From Silicimonas sp. (GTDB lineage Bacteria > Pseudomonadota > Alphaproteobacteria > Rhodobacterales > Rhodobacteraceae), in the NCBI GenBank assembly GCA_013002465.1, contig JABDJO010000137.1, forward strand, positions 1 to 64,000: a stretch of 64,000 bases of DNA. The letters are read 5' to 3'. This document shows positions 55,213 through 62,882 of this stretch, in pieces. The notes beneath the pieces are model-generated. The model was not told the origin of the DNA. It saw nothing but the letters and a program-made list of their open reading frames with translations, and made no database searches. The position numbers and the translations under genes were made by a program. Every line of letters starts with the position of its first letter. Position 1 is the first letter of the stretch.

Positions 55213-55591
55213 GGTGTGGCTCCAATGGCGGGATACGGGCAATGCAATTCTTGCGGAAGTGTTCCGGACGCTCACGCCATGGCACAAGCCCGTCGGACGT
55301 GGCGCAGTAACGCGCGACGCCCTCAAGAACAATCGCGACCTTTTCGGGATCAAGACGTCCGTAAACATAGCTCCAGCGCTCGGACCCGCCCCGAATGGTG
55401 ATCGAACAGCCGTGATCGCAGTTCGAAAAACACTCGACGCCGCGCAGAGAAACACCGTCTGGCAGCGCCTCGGCGTTCAGCGCCTCGAAAAGCTGAGCAC
55501 CCAGACAGGCTTCCCCTTCCAGCACGGGTTGCCCCATCTTGCAGGCGGTACACACCAGCAATTCGACAGGTGGCAGGTCGCTCACGCACAT
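55205..55591 (-). CDS. DUF1636 family Cys-rich protein
   Basis: First structural gene after the riboswitch. A 128-residue soluble protein with two Cys groups: LLVCTACK near residue 13-17 (CxxC) and VECFSNCDHGC around 53-63, followed by SWSYVYGRL-like sequence. The arrangement resembles thioredoxin-like 2Fe-2S ferredoxins (C-x-n-C, then C-x3-C), which suggests a small electron carrier or metal-binding protein. DUF1636 is often found beside cobW; a role in cobalt handling or corrinoid reduction is inferred only. Overlaps cobW by 8 bases. Confidence 0.8.
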   Translation of the reverse strand: MCVSDLPPVELLVCTACKMGQPVLEGEACLGAQLFEALNAEALPDGVSLRGVECFSNCDHGCSITIRGGSERWSYVYGRLDPEKVAIVLEGVARYCATSDGLVPWRERPEHFRKNCIARIPPLEPHHD

Positions 55592-55683
55592 CGTCCTTCA
55601 GCTTGGTCGAGGGCGGGAACGAGGCCGCGAGGCGAAAGCCCGACAGACCCGTCACCAGAAACCCCCCGTCCGGTTACGTCTTG

Positions 55684-55862
55684 GCGGCTGGCAGGTCTCC
55701 CGGCTTGCGGATGATTGCGGTGATCCGGCCTTCCCAACCCGCCAAACGGGCCAGTGGCCAATGGATCCCCTCTCCGGTCACGGTCGCGGGGGCGGCTGCT
55801 TTTAGGGGTCAATGACCCTTTCGCATTCCCTTTTCACCTGCTCTATGTGAGCAAGCACCAGC
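55684..55862 (-). promoter_or_regulatory. cobalamin riboswitch heading the large cob operon
   Basis: On the minus strand: AGCAGGTGAAAAGGGAATGCG, then GCAGCCGCCCCCGCGACCGTGA, and the B12 box GCCGGGAGACCTGCCAGC near 55687-55706. The first gene (DUF1636) starts about 92 bases downstream. It should repress the whole DUF1636-to-cobF run when adenosylcobalamin is abundant. The divergent cobO gene on the other side is not covered. Boundaries are estimated. Confidence 0.93.
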
Positions 55863-55916
55863 ACCGGGCGACACTCTGCCAAAGAGGTGCCCGAGTCAAG
55901 TTACCAAGAGGATCCA

Positions 55917-56525
55917 ATGAGCGACGAAAACACCCGCCACCGCGAGAAGATGCAAAAGATCAAGGCCGCCCGCGACCGGATGATGGAAGGCAAGACCGAT
56001 GAAAAGGGATTGATCATCGTTCACACCGGCCCCGGCAAGGGCAAGTCGTCCAGTGGCTTTGGCATGTTATGCCGTGCCATCGCCCATGATATGCCTGCCG
56101 CCGTGGTTCAGTTCATCAAGGGCGCATGGGGCACCGGCGAGCGCGATTTTTTCACCACTCATTTCGCCGATCAGGTGACCTGGGTCACCTCGGGCGAAGG
56201 CTTCACCTGGGAAACCCAGGACAAGGAACGCGACATCGCCGCCGCCCAAGCCGGTTGGACAAAGGCCAGGGAGTTGATCCGCGATCCCGCCAATCGGTTC
56301 GTCCTCCTTGATGAAATCAACATCGCGCTGCGCTACGATTATCTGGACATTGACGAGGTGGTCGACTTCCTGTTGACCGAAAAGCCCGACATGACCCACG
56401 TGGTCCTGACGGGCCGCAATGCCAAGGAAGAACTGATCGAAGCTGCGGACCTAGTCACCACGATGGAAGCGACGAAGCACCCGTTCCGCGACGGCATCAA
56501 GGCGCAAAAAGGAGTCGAGTTCTGA
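55917..56525 (+). CDS. cobO: cob(I)yrinic acid a,c-diamide adenosyltransferase
   Basis: Attaches the 5'-deoxyadenosyl ligand to the cobalt of reduced corrinoids. From ATG 55917 (AGAGGATCCA upstream) it has 202 residues, a CobA/CobO type with Walker [41 protein letters not shown] and [14 protein letters not shown]. The start is about 55 bases from the riboswitch in the divergent direction. An ATG directly overlaps its stop (a short, probably degraded frame), then cobQ follows. Confidence 0.94.
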   Translation: MSDENTRHREKMQKIKAARDRMMEGKTDEKGLIIVHTGPGKGKSSSGFGMLCRAIAHDMPAAVVQFIKGAWGTGERDFFTTHFADQVTWVTSGEGFTWETQDKERDIAAAQAGWTKARELIRDPANRFVLLDEINIALRYDYLDIDEVVDFLLTEKPDMTHVVLTGRNAKEELIEAADLVTTMEATKHPFRDGIKAQKGVEF

Positions 56526-56704
56526 TGATCGTCGGGCATCTCCCGGCTGGCTATCTTCTGGCCCGTGGTGTCATAAGACGGTTCCGCTCGCCACTCCTTA
56601 CCCGTCTACTTCATCGCCATCGACCCCGAAATACGACGAGGGGATCTGCGGGATCAGAACCTCCCCGGACGAGCGACTCCAAAGGCGGCGAACCAAAACC
56701 ATGA
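56525..56704 (+). pseudogene. short relic frame between cobO and cobQ
   Basis: A 59-codon frame starting at ATG 56525 and ending in a TGA that overlaps the cobQ ATG. Its first 15 residues ([15 protein letters not shown]) look like the N-terminus of a membrane-bound metal-dependent hydrolase seen in related genomes, but after about residue 20 the sequence turns Arg/Pro-rich and looks out of frame, with no hydrophobic core. Most likely the remnant of a deleted gene; it may still serve to couple cobO and cobQ translation. Confidence 0.35.
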
Positions 56705-58146
56705 CGCGTGCGCTGATGGTCCAGGGAACCGGCTCGAACGTCGGGAAATCGGTTCTTGTCGCGGGCCTTTGCCGCGCCGCACGCGCACGCGGCCTCTCGG
56801 TTGCGCCCTTCAAGCCGCAAAACATGTCCAACAACGCCGCGGTCACCGGCGATGGCGGCGAGATCGGCCGCGCCCAGGCACTTCAGGCCCTGGCGGCGGG
56901 TCTTACGCCCCACACCGATATGAACCCCATCCTTTTAAAACCCGAAACCGACACTGGCGCCCAGGTCGTCGTGCATGGCAAGCGGCTGACAACTGTCCGG
57001 GCCCGCGACTATGCCCAACTGAAACTCGATCTGATGGCCCCAGTGCTGGAAAGCTTTGAAAGATTGAAGTCCGCTCATGACCTTGTGCTTGTCGAAGGTG
57101 CGGGGAGCCCGGCCGAGGTCAACCTTCGTGCGGGTGATATCGCCAACATGGGTTTTGCCGTTGCTGCCAAAGTACCTGTCCTTCTGTGCGGAGACATCGA
57201 CCGCGGCGGCGTCATCGCCCAGATTGTGGGCACAAGGGCGGTTCTGTCGCCTGAAGACGCGAGCCAGATCAAGGGTTTCATGATCAACAAATTCCGAGGT
57301 GATCCGACACTTTTCGATGACGGATATCGCCTGATCGAAGAAAAAACCGGCTGGCCTGGCCTTGGAGTCCTGCCCTGGTTCGCCGACACCTGGAAACTGC
57401 CCGCCGAGGACGCGCTTGACATAAAAGGCACGACCACGGGCAAAACTCACATCGTTTGCCTGCAATTCGCACGGATCGCCAATTTCGACGACCTTGACCC
57501 CTTGGCGCAGGAACCCGACGTTCGCCTTACCATGCTGAAACCAGGCGAAACCCTGCCAACGGACGCCGACCTCGTAATTCTGCCCGGCAGCAAATCCACC
57601 CGCGGCGATCTTGCCTTTCTGCGCGCCCAGGGCTGGGATATCGACCTTGCCGCCCACGTCAGGCGTGGCGGCCGGGTGCTGGGTATCTGCGGTGGCTACC
57701 AGATGCTTGGCAAATGGATACACGATCCCGACGGTATTGAAGGTGCGCCGGGGGCAACCGAGGGCCTTGGGTTGCTCGACATCGAAACCCGGATGACACC
57801 CGACAAGCGTCTGACCGAAACCCGCGCTGTGGATGCCGCCTCGAGACGGCCGTTTACCGGATATGAAATTCACATCGGTCAAACCACCGGCCCCGATTGC
57901 GTCCGACCCTTTGCCCATGTGGCGGATCGTCCCGAAGGCGCCCAAAACGCTGACGGCAATGTCAGGGGCAGCTATCTGCACGGCATGTTTCGCGATGACG
58001 CTTTTCGGGCCGCCTTTCTTGGAAGTTTGGGCGCCAGGACTTCGGGCGCCTCCTATTCACAGACGGTCGAAGCAACCCTCGATGCCCTTGCCGAGCATAT
58101 GGAAAGCCATCTGGACCTTGATGGAGTGTTCGATCTGGCATCCTGA
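56701..58146 (+). CDS. cobQ: adenosylcobyric acid synthase
   Basis: Amidates the b, d, e and g side chains of adenosylcobyrinic acid a,c-diamide using glutamine and ATP. The 481-residue protein has [19 protein letters not shown] (Walker-like) and [11 protein letters not shown] at the N-terminus, [30 protein letters not shown], and a C-terminal triad amidotransferase domain with the Cys in [11 protein letters not shown] and His in [10 protein letters not shown]. Confidence 0.95.
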   Translation: MTRALMVQGTGSNVGKSVLVAGLCRAARARGLSVAPFKPQNMSNNAAVTGDGGEIGRAQALQALAAGLTPHTDMNPILLKPETDTGAQVVVHGKRLTTVRARDYAQLKLDLMAPVLESFERLKSAHDLVLVEGAGSPAEVNLRAGDIANMGFAVAAKVPVLLCGDIDRGGVIAQIVGTRAVLSPEDASQIKGFMINKFRGDPTLFDDGYRLIEEKTGWPGLGVLPWFADTWKLPAEDALDIKGTTTGKTHIVCLQFARIANFDDLDPLAQEPDVRLTMLKPGETLPTDADLVILPGSKSTRGDLAFLRAQGWDIDLAAHVRRGGRVLGICGGYQMLGKWIHDPDGIEGAPGATEGLGLLDIETRMTPDKRLTETRAVDAASRRPFTGYEIHIGQTTGPDCVRPFAHVADRPEGAQNADGNVRGSYLHGMFRDDAFRAAFLGSLGARTSGASYSQTVEATLDALAEHMESHLDLDGVFDLAS

Positions 58147-58169
58147 AAGCACGCCACGGGACTGCGGCT

Positions 58170-59099
58170 TTAAAGTGCGGCCAGTCCCAAAAGCACCACG
58201 GCCACCACAAGGACTGCGCGGCGAAACAGGCGAAGGGCCAGGAACAAATCCTCGGGGCGCGGATCGCCCGCCACCGGATTGAGCCAGGGATCTTCCGTTG
58301 CCCGGTCGCCATAGACACGCGGCCCAGACAGTCGCACGCCAAGCGCGCCGGCCATGGCAGCCTCGGGCCAACCGGCGTTCGGCGACCTGTGCTGTCCAGC
58401 ATCCCGCAGCATGCTGCGCCAGGCGGTCCCGCGCGCCTTTGACACCACGGCAATCGCCACTCCGGTTAATCGGGCAGGAATATAGTTTGCCACATCGTCC
58501 AGCCGGGCCGCCGCCCAGCCAAAGTTTTCATACCGTGGGGTCCGGTGCCCGATCATCGAGTCCATCGTGTTGATGGCCTTATAGGCAACGGTCCCCGGCA
58601 ACCCCAGAAGTACGCCCCAAAACAGGGGCGCGACGACGCCATCCGAAGCGTTCTCGGCCAGACTTTCCAACGCCGCACGCCCCATGGCCGCTTCGTCCAA
58701 AGTGTCCGGGTTGCGCCCGACGATCATCGACACAGCCTTGCGGGCACCGTCAGGATCGCCATCGGCCAAGGGAACCGCAACGGCCAGAACATGGTCGTGC
58801 AGCGACTTCGCGGCGACGAACGGCCAGGCCAGAATGCCGGTCAGGACCACAGCCAGCCACCCGCCCGAGGGCAACACCCAGGCAACGGCCCACGCAACCC
58901 CTGCGGCGACCCCCACCACAAGAATTACCGTGGCTACGCCTGCCATCCGGGAAGATTTCTTGCCATTCCAGTTCCGGTCAGCCCAGGAAATGATCCGCCC
59001 GATCCAACTGACGGGGTGCCCGATCCGCCGGAACACCCAATCCGGCCAACCAACCAACGCATCAATGGCAAGAGCAATGAACATGGCGGCAGCCGTCAT
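58170..59099 (-). CDS. cobD: adenosylcobinamide-phosphate synthase (CbiB/CobD)
   Basis: Membrane enzyme that attaches aminopropanol or its phosphate to adenosylcobyric acid. The 309-residue protein from ATG 59099 has several hydrophobic helices and the conserved WPDWVFRRIGHPVSWIGR, IVGRNPDTLDEAAMGRAALESLAENASDGV and YKAINTMDSMIGHRTPRYENFGWAAARLDDVANYIPAR regions (shown in part). The ATG overlaps the stop of the preceding phosphatase gene in ATGA. Here the symbol cobD follows the Pseudomonas nomenclature. Confidence 0.92.
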   Translation of the reverse strand: MTAAAMFIALAIDALVGWPDWVFRRIGHPVSWIGRIISWADRNWNGKKSSRMAGVATVILVVGVAAGVAWAVAWVLPSGGWLAVVLTGILAWPFVAAKSLHDHVLAVAVPLADGDPDGARKAVSMIVGRNPDTLDEAAMGRAALESLAENASDGVVAPLFWGVLLGLPGTVAYKAINTMDSMIGHRTPRYENFGWAAARLDDVANYIPARLTGVAIAVVSKARGTAWRSMLRDAGQHRSPNAGWPEAAMAGALGVRLSGPRVYGDRATEDPWLNPVAGDPRPEDLFLALRLFRRAVLVVAVVLLGLAAL

Positions 59100-59680
59100 C
59101 CGCCCGGCCTCCAGTTCACACAGCTTACCGCGAAAGTGCCTTTGGGATGGCAAGTCAGGCGGGTCAGCGACAAGGGGTCGACGACAAATCCCAAACCTGC
59201 CGAAAGATCGCCCAGTGCCAGCGATATCCCGGCCCGCACGATCCCGGCATGGGCCACCACGATTACAGGTTCATCGACGGTTTCGGCTGCGAGTTTCATC
59301 AAGGCCGGGTGAACGCGGGCGCAGAGATCGGCAAAACTCTCGCCTTTCGGGGCCGCGAACCGGGCCAATTCAGCACGTGTAAGGTCCCCGACATCAGGCA
59401 AGTCATTGTAGGGAAGACCGTCCCACGCGCCGAAATCCTGCTCCCACAACAACGGGTCTTCAACCAATGCGGCCGTGGGCCAAAGACGCTCTGCCGTTTG
59501 CTTACACCGTTTGGCGGGCGAAACGACGACACGCTCGACACCAGGAAGAAGCCCAGCCAAGTTTGCCAACGCGGGCATCGCCGCATCCGCCAGATCGACA
59601 TCCGTTCGTCCACACAACCGCCCTTCGGACGCACTTTCCCCGTGACGGATCAGGATCAATTCAGAAGGGCGAAATTCCAC
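59096..59680 (-). CDS. cobC: histidine phosphatase, probable alpha-ribazole phosphatase
   Basis: A 194-residue phosphoglycerate-mutase-fold phosphatase; LILIRHGESASEGRLCGRTD carries the catalytic RHG, LLWEQDFGAWDG the second motif, and IVVAHAGIVRAG the last His. Its overlap with cobD and position in the cob island support dephosphorylation of alpha-ribazole-5'-phosphate or the cobalamin phosphate in the nucleotide-loop branch. The symbol is the Salmonella one; it is not the Pseudomonas CobC (threonine-phosphate decarboxylase), which is absent here. Confidence 0.82.
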   Translation of the reverse strand: MEFRPSELILIRHGESASEGRLCGRTDVDLADAAMPALANLAGLLPGVERVVVSPAKRCKQTAERLWPTAALVEDPLLWEQDFGAWDGLPYNDLPDVGDLTRAELARFAAPKGESFADLCARVHPALMKLAAETVDEPVIVVAHAGIVRAGISLALGDLSAGLGFVVDPLSLTRLTCHPKGTFAVSCVNWRPGG

Positions 59681-59729
59681 GAGGCTGCCTGCTTTTCTTC
59701 GGGCCGGTTATCTGATTTGTCATGGCGGA

Positions 59730-60251
59730 ATGGGAAAGTCGATACTGATAACCGGCGGCGCCCGGTCGGGTAAAAGCCGCATTGCTGAAACCTGGGTGCA
59801 AAAGCTGGGCCAAGCGCCAATCTATATCGCCACGGCCACTTATACCGATTCCGAAATGGCTGACAGGATCGCGCGCCACCAGGCACGTCGTGGTCCTGAA
59901 TGGCACACGATTGCCGAGCCTATGGATATCGTGGGGGCATTGCAGGACAGCGACGGCGCAGGGCCGCGCCTTGTCGATTGCCTGACGCTCTGGCTCTCGA
60001 ACCTCATGCAGGACGAACTTGACTGGCGAACCGAAGGCGACCGGCTGGCCCGATCCCTTGCCGCACAACGCTCTCCGGTGGTGCTTGTGACCAACGAAGT
60101 GGGTGGTGGCATCGTTCCCGAAAACGCTATTGCACGCGCGTTTCGCGATGCGGCCGGAACGCTTAATCAGACCATTGCCGAGGCAGTCGACGAAGTGTAT
60201 TTGGCCGTTTCCGGGTACCCGCTGAAGGTCAAACCGAATGACTGCCTTTAA
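59730..60251 (+). CDS. cobP: adenosylcobinamide kinase / guanylyltransferase
   Basis: Bifunctional enzyme that phosphorylates adenosylcobinamide and converts it to the GDP form. The 173-residue protein has the P-loop ILITGGARSGKSRIAE, APIYIATATYTDSEMADRIARH with the GMP-accepting His, and VLVTNEVGGGIVPENAIARAFRD. Also called CobU in Salmonella. It overlaps the next gene by 14 bases; it is divergent from the phosphatase gene, with a 49-base gap between them. Confidence 0.93.
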   Translation: MGKSILITGGARSGKSRIAETWVQKLGQAPIYIATATYTDSEMADRIARHQARRGPEWHTIAEPMDIVGALQDSDGAGPRLVDCLTLWLSNLMQDELDWRTEGDRLARSLAAQRSPVVLVTNEVGGGIVPENAIARAFRDAAGTLNQTIAEAVDEVYLAVSGYPLKVKPNDCL

Positions 60252-61251
60252 GATCGCTTCGCTGGATCAGGTGTCCTCCCTGGCAGCCGTCCTGCCACAA
60301 AGCCACACCCCAAGTGAAGACGCGGCCAGGGCGCGCCAAATGCAGTTAACCAAGCCACCGGGATCGCTGGGAGCATTGGAGGACCTTGCGATCTTTATGG
60401 CCGGTTGGGCACGAACCGATCGCCCAGAGATCAACACCGCCCAGGCCCTGGTCTTTGCCGGGAATCACGGCGTCTGCGCCCAGGGCGTCAACCCCTTCCC
60501 GCAGGAAGTCACCGCCCAGATGGTGGCCAATTTCGAACACGGCGGCGCGGCGATAAACCAGCTTTGCCGGGTCAACGGCGCAAGGCTTTCCGTCGTGCCA
60601 CTGGACCTCGACCGCCCGACGGAAGACTTCACCAAAGCCCCGGCAATGACCGCAGACGATTGCCTTGCGGCTTTGAACACCGGCGCAGCCGCAGTCGATC
60701 CCCAAGCCGATATCCTTTTGCTGGGCGAAATGGGGATCGGCAATTCAACCGTCGCCGCGGCCCTTTGTGCCGCAGTATTCAAAGGGGCCGCCGAGGATTG
60801 GGTCGGCGCCGGAACGGGCTCGGACGCCGAAGGCATCGCACTGAAGGCGCGCGTGGTGGCGAAAGGGGTCGTAGAACACGGCGATGGCGCGCCGATGGAG
60901 GTGCTCGCCGCCTTGGGTGGCCGCGAACAGGCGGCAATCTGCGGTGCCACGCTCGCTGCCCGTGCCGCGAACATACCGGTTCTGCTTGACGGTTACATTT
61001 GCACGGCAGCCGTAGCACCCTTATTCGCCGCCGATCCGGCCCTTCTGGATCATTGCCTGGTGGGCCATGTCAGTGCCGAACCCGGGCACCGCAAGCTGTT
61101 GGACGCCATGGGAAAAACCCCAGTGCTGAACTTTTCAATGCGGCTTGGCGAGGGCACTGGCGCAGGGCTTGCGCTTGGCATTCTGAGAAGTGCCTTGGCC
61201 TGCCACAACGGCATGGCCACCTTTGCCGAAGCCGGAGTATCCGGCGGGTGA
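60238..61251 (+). CDS. cobT: nicotinate-nucleotide--dimethylbenzimidazole phosphoribosyltransferase
   Basis: Makes alpha-ribazole-5'-phosphate from dimethylbenzimidazole and nicotinate mononucleotide for the lower ligand. The 337-residue protein has LTKPPGSLGALEDLAIFMAG, VFAGNHGVCAQGVNPFPQEVT, LLGEMGIGNSTVAAAL and the EPGHRKLLDAMGKTPVLNFSMRLGEGTGA C-terminal region (shown in part). Called CobU in Pseudomonas; it is not the CobT chelatase subunit. Overlaps cobP and cobS. Confidence 0.94.
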   Translation: MTAFKIASLDQVSSLAAVLPQSHTPSEDAARARQMQLTKPPGSLGALEDLAIFMAGWARTDRPEINTAQALVFAGNHGVCAQGVNPFPQEVTAQMVANFEHGGAAINQLCRVNGARLSVVPLDLDRPTEDFTKAPAMTADDCLAALNTGAAAVDPQADILLLGEMGIGNSTVAAALCAAVFKGAAEDWVGAGTGSDAEGIALKARVVAKGVVEHGDGAPMEVLAALGGREQAAICGATLAARAANIPVLLDGYICTAAVAPLFAADPALLDHCLVGHVSAEPGHRKLLDAMGKTPVLNFSMRLGEGTGAGLALGILRSALACHNGMATFAEAGVSGG

Positions 61252-61991
61252 GCGGCATTGGCCAAAGACTTTCCGAAGCGCAGGTTGCGCTTGCGCTGCT
61301 GACCAGACTTCCTTCTGGTGCCCTGCCAACCCCGGCACCCAGCCACGCCGATGCAGCCTGGGCCTTTCCCCTTGTCGGCATGATCGTCGGCGCCATAAGC
61401 GGCGCCGTGTTTCTGTTGGCTGGCGCGATCCTTCCGGGATTGCCAGCCGCCCTTCTGGCGATATCAACTGCCGTGGTCGTTACTGGCGCCCTCCACGAAG
61501 ACGGTTTGGCGGACGTCGCCGATGGATTCGGCGGCGGTCAGGAACCGGCCCGCAAGCTTGAGATCATGGCTGACAGCCGCATCGGCAGCTATGGCGTCGT
61601 GGCGCTTGTCCTGACGCTTGGCCTGATTGCCTCGGCCCAATCCGCGCTTCCCGCCACGACAGGTACAGTGGTGCTTTTTGCTGCAATCGGAGCCCTCAGC
61701 CGATCCGCCATGCTGGCGCCGATGGTGTTTCTGAAACCAGCGCGCGACAGCGGCCTTGGGGCGTCGGCCAGGTTGGCGAAGGGATGGCGGGTCTGGATCG
61801 GGCTTGGAATTGGCGCCCTCCTGGCTCTGTTCACCTTGCCCGCGTTACTGATCGCAGCCTTGGTTGGCGCGATAGTCATGATGTGGCTCGCCAAGGCACA
61901 GATCGGGGGCCAGACCGGCGATGTTCTGGGGGCGACCCAAAAGCTGACCGAAACACTGGGCTGGATGGCCGCTGCAGCCTTGGTGACCTGA
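61248..61991 (+). CDS. cobS: adenosylcobinamide-GDP ribazoletransferase
   Basis: Membrane-bound last step of the nucleotide-loop pathway, joining alpha-ribazole to adenosylcobinamide-GDP. The start is GTG 61248, overlapping the cobT stop (GTGA), giving 247 residues; the longer upstream frame is not coding. It has six or so hydrophobic segments and the family motifs LLTRLPSG near the N-terminus and ALHEDGLADVADGFGGGQEPARKLEIMADSRIGSYG (central part, shown to mark the DGLADxxDG metal site). Called CobV in Pseudomonas. Confidence 0.92.
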   Translation: MSGIGQRLSEAQVALALLTRLPSGALPTPAPSHADAAWAFPLVGMIVGAISGAVFLLAGAILPGLPAALLAISTAVVVTGALHEDGLADVADGFGGGQEPARKLEIMADSRIGSYGVVALVLTLGLIASAQSALPATTGTVVLFAAIGALSRSAMLAPMVFLKPARDSGLGASARLAKGWRVWIGLGIGALLALFTLPALLIAALVGAIVMMWLAKAQIGGQTGDVLGATQKLTETLGWMAAAALVT

Positions 61992-62012
61992 CAGGGGGCA
62001 AACCCGAACTGA

Positions 62013-62753
62013 TCAGCGCAGGGCGACCCAGAGAAGTTGTAGCGCGATCACTGCCAGAAGGATCAGGATCAGCCTGTCAAATACCACTTTCGGAAACCGT
62101 CGCCCCAGCATCGCCCCAAAAGGCATCGCACCGAACAGGGGAACCGACCCGGCCAGGCTCCATCCCATCAGTTCGGGCGTCATGATTCCCAAGGCAATCA
62201 GAGCGGGGATCTGAACGACCGCCATCGCCCCGAAAAAGATGGATACCGTGACGATGAACTCCTCGCGTTCAAGGCGCATTGCGTTCACATAGGTCAGGGA
62301 CACCGGGGCCGAAATGCCGCCAGCCCCTTGCATCACACCGCCCGCAACGCCAACCGGCACCGCGAATTTTTCGGCCAAAGTACGCTCTAAAATCCAATTG
62401 GGCCTCAGAAACCTCAACCCAATATAGACGAACACCACCCCTCCAAGCCCGGCCATCAACGTTTCGGCGTCAAGCGCCGACAAAAGATACGACCCCACCA
62501 CAACGCCCAGCATGCCGGCGCCCGAAAACTTCCAGACAAGGCGCGGCGAGTGCAGATGGGCCTTGTAATGCCAACTTTGCCAAAGATTGGAAAAGAGGTT
62601 TGGCAAGGTGAACACAGCAACGGCGATCGGAACGTTGTACACCAAGGCAATGATCGGCACTGCGATCACCGGCGCCCCTGCCCCGACTGCGCCTTTCAGC
62701 ACGCCACCAAGGGCAAGTCCCAGTGCGGCCAGTATGATACCCCAGTATTCCAC
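62013..62753 (-). CDS. TSUP family permease (TauE/SafE type)
   Basis: A 246-residue inner-membrane protein from GTG 62753; the frame runs much further upstream but overlaps the divergent thiamine-diphosphate gene and is not real there. Eight or so hydrophobic segments, with two internal repeats containing GVLKGAVGAGAPVIAVP and GGVMQGAGGISAPVSL, the GxxxGxxG pattern of the TauE/SafE family. Such proteins export sulfite, sulfoacetate or similar organic acids; the substrate is unknown. The thiamine-diphosphate gene next door is divergent. Confidence 0.83.
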   Translation of the reverse strand: MEYWGIILAALGLALGGVLKGAVGAGAPVIAVPIIALVYNVPIAVAVFTLPNLFSNLWQSWHYKAHLHSPRLVWKFSGAGMLGVVVGSYLLSALDAETLMAGLGGVVFVYIGLRFLRPNWILERTLAEKFAVPVGVAGGVMQGAGGISAPVSLTYVNAMRLEREEFIVTVSIFFGAMAVVQIPALIALGIMTPELMGWSLAGSVPLFGAMPFGAMLGRRFPKVVFDRLILILLAVIALQLLWVALR

Positions 62754-62882
62754 CCGTTCGCTTATCCGCCCCGAGCCGGGCGAGGTCGAGCGGAATATTG
62801 ATTCTGCTCGGAAACCCCAATTTGTCCACTTGTGAACCCGAACCATACGGCGTGAGATGGAGCGCAGATTCGGGGGACCATC

